A stretch of 64,000 nucleotides of DNA from Phaeotremella fagi. Lineage: Eukaryota > Basidiomycota > Tremellomycetes > Tremellales > Phaeotremellaceae. The stretch covers positions 434,001 through 498,000 of the forward strand of contig BCHU01000004.1 of the NCBI GenBank assembly GCA_001599715.1, in the 5' to 3' direction. The notes beneath the pieces were generated by a model. That model searched no databases. It saw only the letters and a program-made list of their open reading frames with translations, and was not told the DNA's origin. Below are positions 62,829-64,000 of this stretch, piece by piece; the first letter of the stretch is position 1; each line of letters begins with the position of its first letter. A program made the position numbers and the translations under genes.

Positions 62829-64000
62829 ATGGCTGAAGGATCGGCCAATCAAGAATCCCTCACTCTCGAGGAGACCAACAAAGTCAGAATCAGTCTTGGT
62901 CTGGCTCCTATCGGTGTAGCTATCGCAGAAGGAGAAGAGGTTCCCGTTGATCAAGATGCTATCGCTGAAGCTAATTTCGCTGAGCGAATGGCGGAGATGA
63001 AAAGAGCTAAAAATGAACAGTAAGTTGTTTGTCAGCTTTAACAAGATTTCTTTAAGCTGATATTTGTTATAGGGATTTGAAGGAACGAATAGCAAAGTAA
63101 GTTGGCTTTTCTGTGGTTCATTTGAACTTGATTGACTTTATTTCTCAGATCTCAGAATCGTAATGCGCTCAACGCCAAGTTGAAGGGAACCACACTTGGA
63201 GCAGCAGATAAGAAGGAGGAGGAAGTTTCTGCCAAAGATTGGATCAAGAAGCAGAAGAAAGCTGCTAAATTACGTGAAAAGGAGATTGCTCTGCGGCGAC
63301 AAAGAGAATTGGAGGAGGATCAAGCAGTTTATGATGAGAGTAAGTTTTTTCCCTGCTTCCCACGCTACTTGGGATAAAAAACTGATTCCTCGTTTTAGGT
63401 GACTTGACTGGACTTAAAGTAGCCCACGGGGCTGATGATTTTGAGGAGGGAGAAGAAGTGATTTTGACGTTAAAAGATGGGAGAGTTCTTGATGGTGAAG
63501 GTAAGAACACTTTTTATCCTAACCGAGATCCATACTCATTCTTCTTTGCAGAGGACGAACTACAAAACGTCAACCTTGTCGATGATGCAGCCGTCAAAGC
63601 TGCCAAAGAACGTAAACGGAAGGCTCAAGCAGCTTATACTGGATACGACGACGAAGAATTTGACGAAGACAGGATAGGAGTGAAAGCTGAGGTTTTGGGC
63701 AAATATGATGATTCTTTTACAAGTGGTAAAGTCAAATCTGAGGTAAGTTTTACTCCGTTTATTGTAAATGGTCGCATGGCTAACGATTACAGGGATTCCG
63801 ACTCGGTGGACCTATCGAGAAAAAGGCAAAAATCGTAGATGAAGATACCGAAATGCTGGGTGCACCTGTACAGAAGGTCAAGCTCAATCTGGATTATACT
63901 AGTATGTGTCGTAATCATTATGTTGGACAGGTTGCTAATCGAACCACAGAGGATCTTGACGTATCAGATTATTTGAAAGAGGGGGATGCTGGATTCAAGA
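62829..64000 (+). CDS. SNU66: U4/U6.U5 tri-snRNP protein Snu66/SART1 (5' part only)
   Basis: Core tri-snRNP splicing factor needed for spliceosome activation. The window holds the N-terminal exons; the gene continues past 64000. Seen: MAEGSANQESLTLEETNKVR, ISLGLAPI (the hind-like motif that binds the ubiquitin-like Hub1 in yeast and human homologs is expected in this N-terminal region), NRNALNAKLKGTTLGAADKK, VSAKDWIKKQKKAAKLREKE, LTGLKVAHGADDFEEGEEVI, LTLKDGRVLDG, DELQNVNLVDDAAVKAAKER, and YDDEEFDEDRIGVKAEVLGK. These match the SART1/SNU66 family closely. Several very short exons occur (for example the DLKERIAK one at about 63074-63095). Acidic and Lys/Glu-rich as usual. Confidence 0.93.

Overview
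The window reads as nuclear DNA of a filamentous or yeast-like basidiomycete, most likely a tremellomycete (Cryptococcus/Kwoniella/Tremella-like; inferred, not proven). The reasons are dense protein-coding genes on both strands, nearly every gene cut by several short GT-AG introns of about 50-75 nt, short intergenic spaces, and fungal or basidiomycete versions of the core proteins (Cdc24 with a PB1 tail, NimA-type kinase, fungal ATP sulfurylase with a degenerate APS-kinase tail, ATP-type PEP carboxykinase). No bacterial features, CRISPR array, rRNA or convincing tRNA were found.

Layout. 1-3.8 kb is gene-poor and holds a decayed Ty1/copia retrotransposon pol relic (about 1585-2224) and an AAT microsatellite. 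3.85-12.65 kb, all minus strand: CDC24 RhoGEF, a 2.5-kb spacer, a tiny ABM-fold monooxygenase-like gene with a 9-nt microexon, and the DEAD-box rRNA-processing helicase RRP3. 13.2-28.9 kb is housekeeping and regulatory: NimA kinase (+), Nup84/Nup107 (-), Ariadne RBR ubiquitin ligase (+), a C7orf25/UPF0415 family protein (+), an unrecognised coiled-coil protein (-), the FHA protein SNIP1/Pml1 (+) and the mitochondrial protease OMA1 (-).

29.5-50.1 kb is metabolic: a secreted six-hairpin glycosidase-like protein (+), a 2,4-dienoyl-CoA reductase-like SDR with a possible peroxisomal tail (-), an orphan acidic protein (+), an aldo-keto reductase (-), a GH36 raffinose-synthase/alpha-galactosidase-like enzyme (-), bifunctional PFK-2/FBPase-2 (+), an NADP-dependent MDR oxidoreductase (-), ATP sulfurylase MET3 (+) and PEP carboxykinase PCK1 (+). 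50.4-64 kb holds a very long unrecognised coiled-coil protein (+), a Dal5-type MFS permease (-), the methionine-salvage isomerase MRI1 (-), a small conserved protein (+), the elongation factor SPT4 (-) and the start of the tri-snRNP splicing factor SNU66/SART1 (+), which runs off the window.

The genes do not form a pathway cluster. PFK-2/FBPase-2 and PCK1 control opposite directions of glycolysis and gluconeogenesis; MET3 and MRI1 both feed methionine metabolism; SNIP1/Pml1, SPT4 and SNU66 act on transcripts. No defence, toxin or biosynthetic system stands out. The best leads are the 9-nt microexon, two orphan genes (34.4-35.8 kb and 50.4-56.1 kb), paired inverted repeats in the PCK1 promoter, a candidate variant PTS1 and the copia relic. 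Exon boundaries were read by eye, so CDS spans are more reliable than single splice sites.
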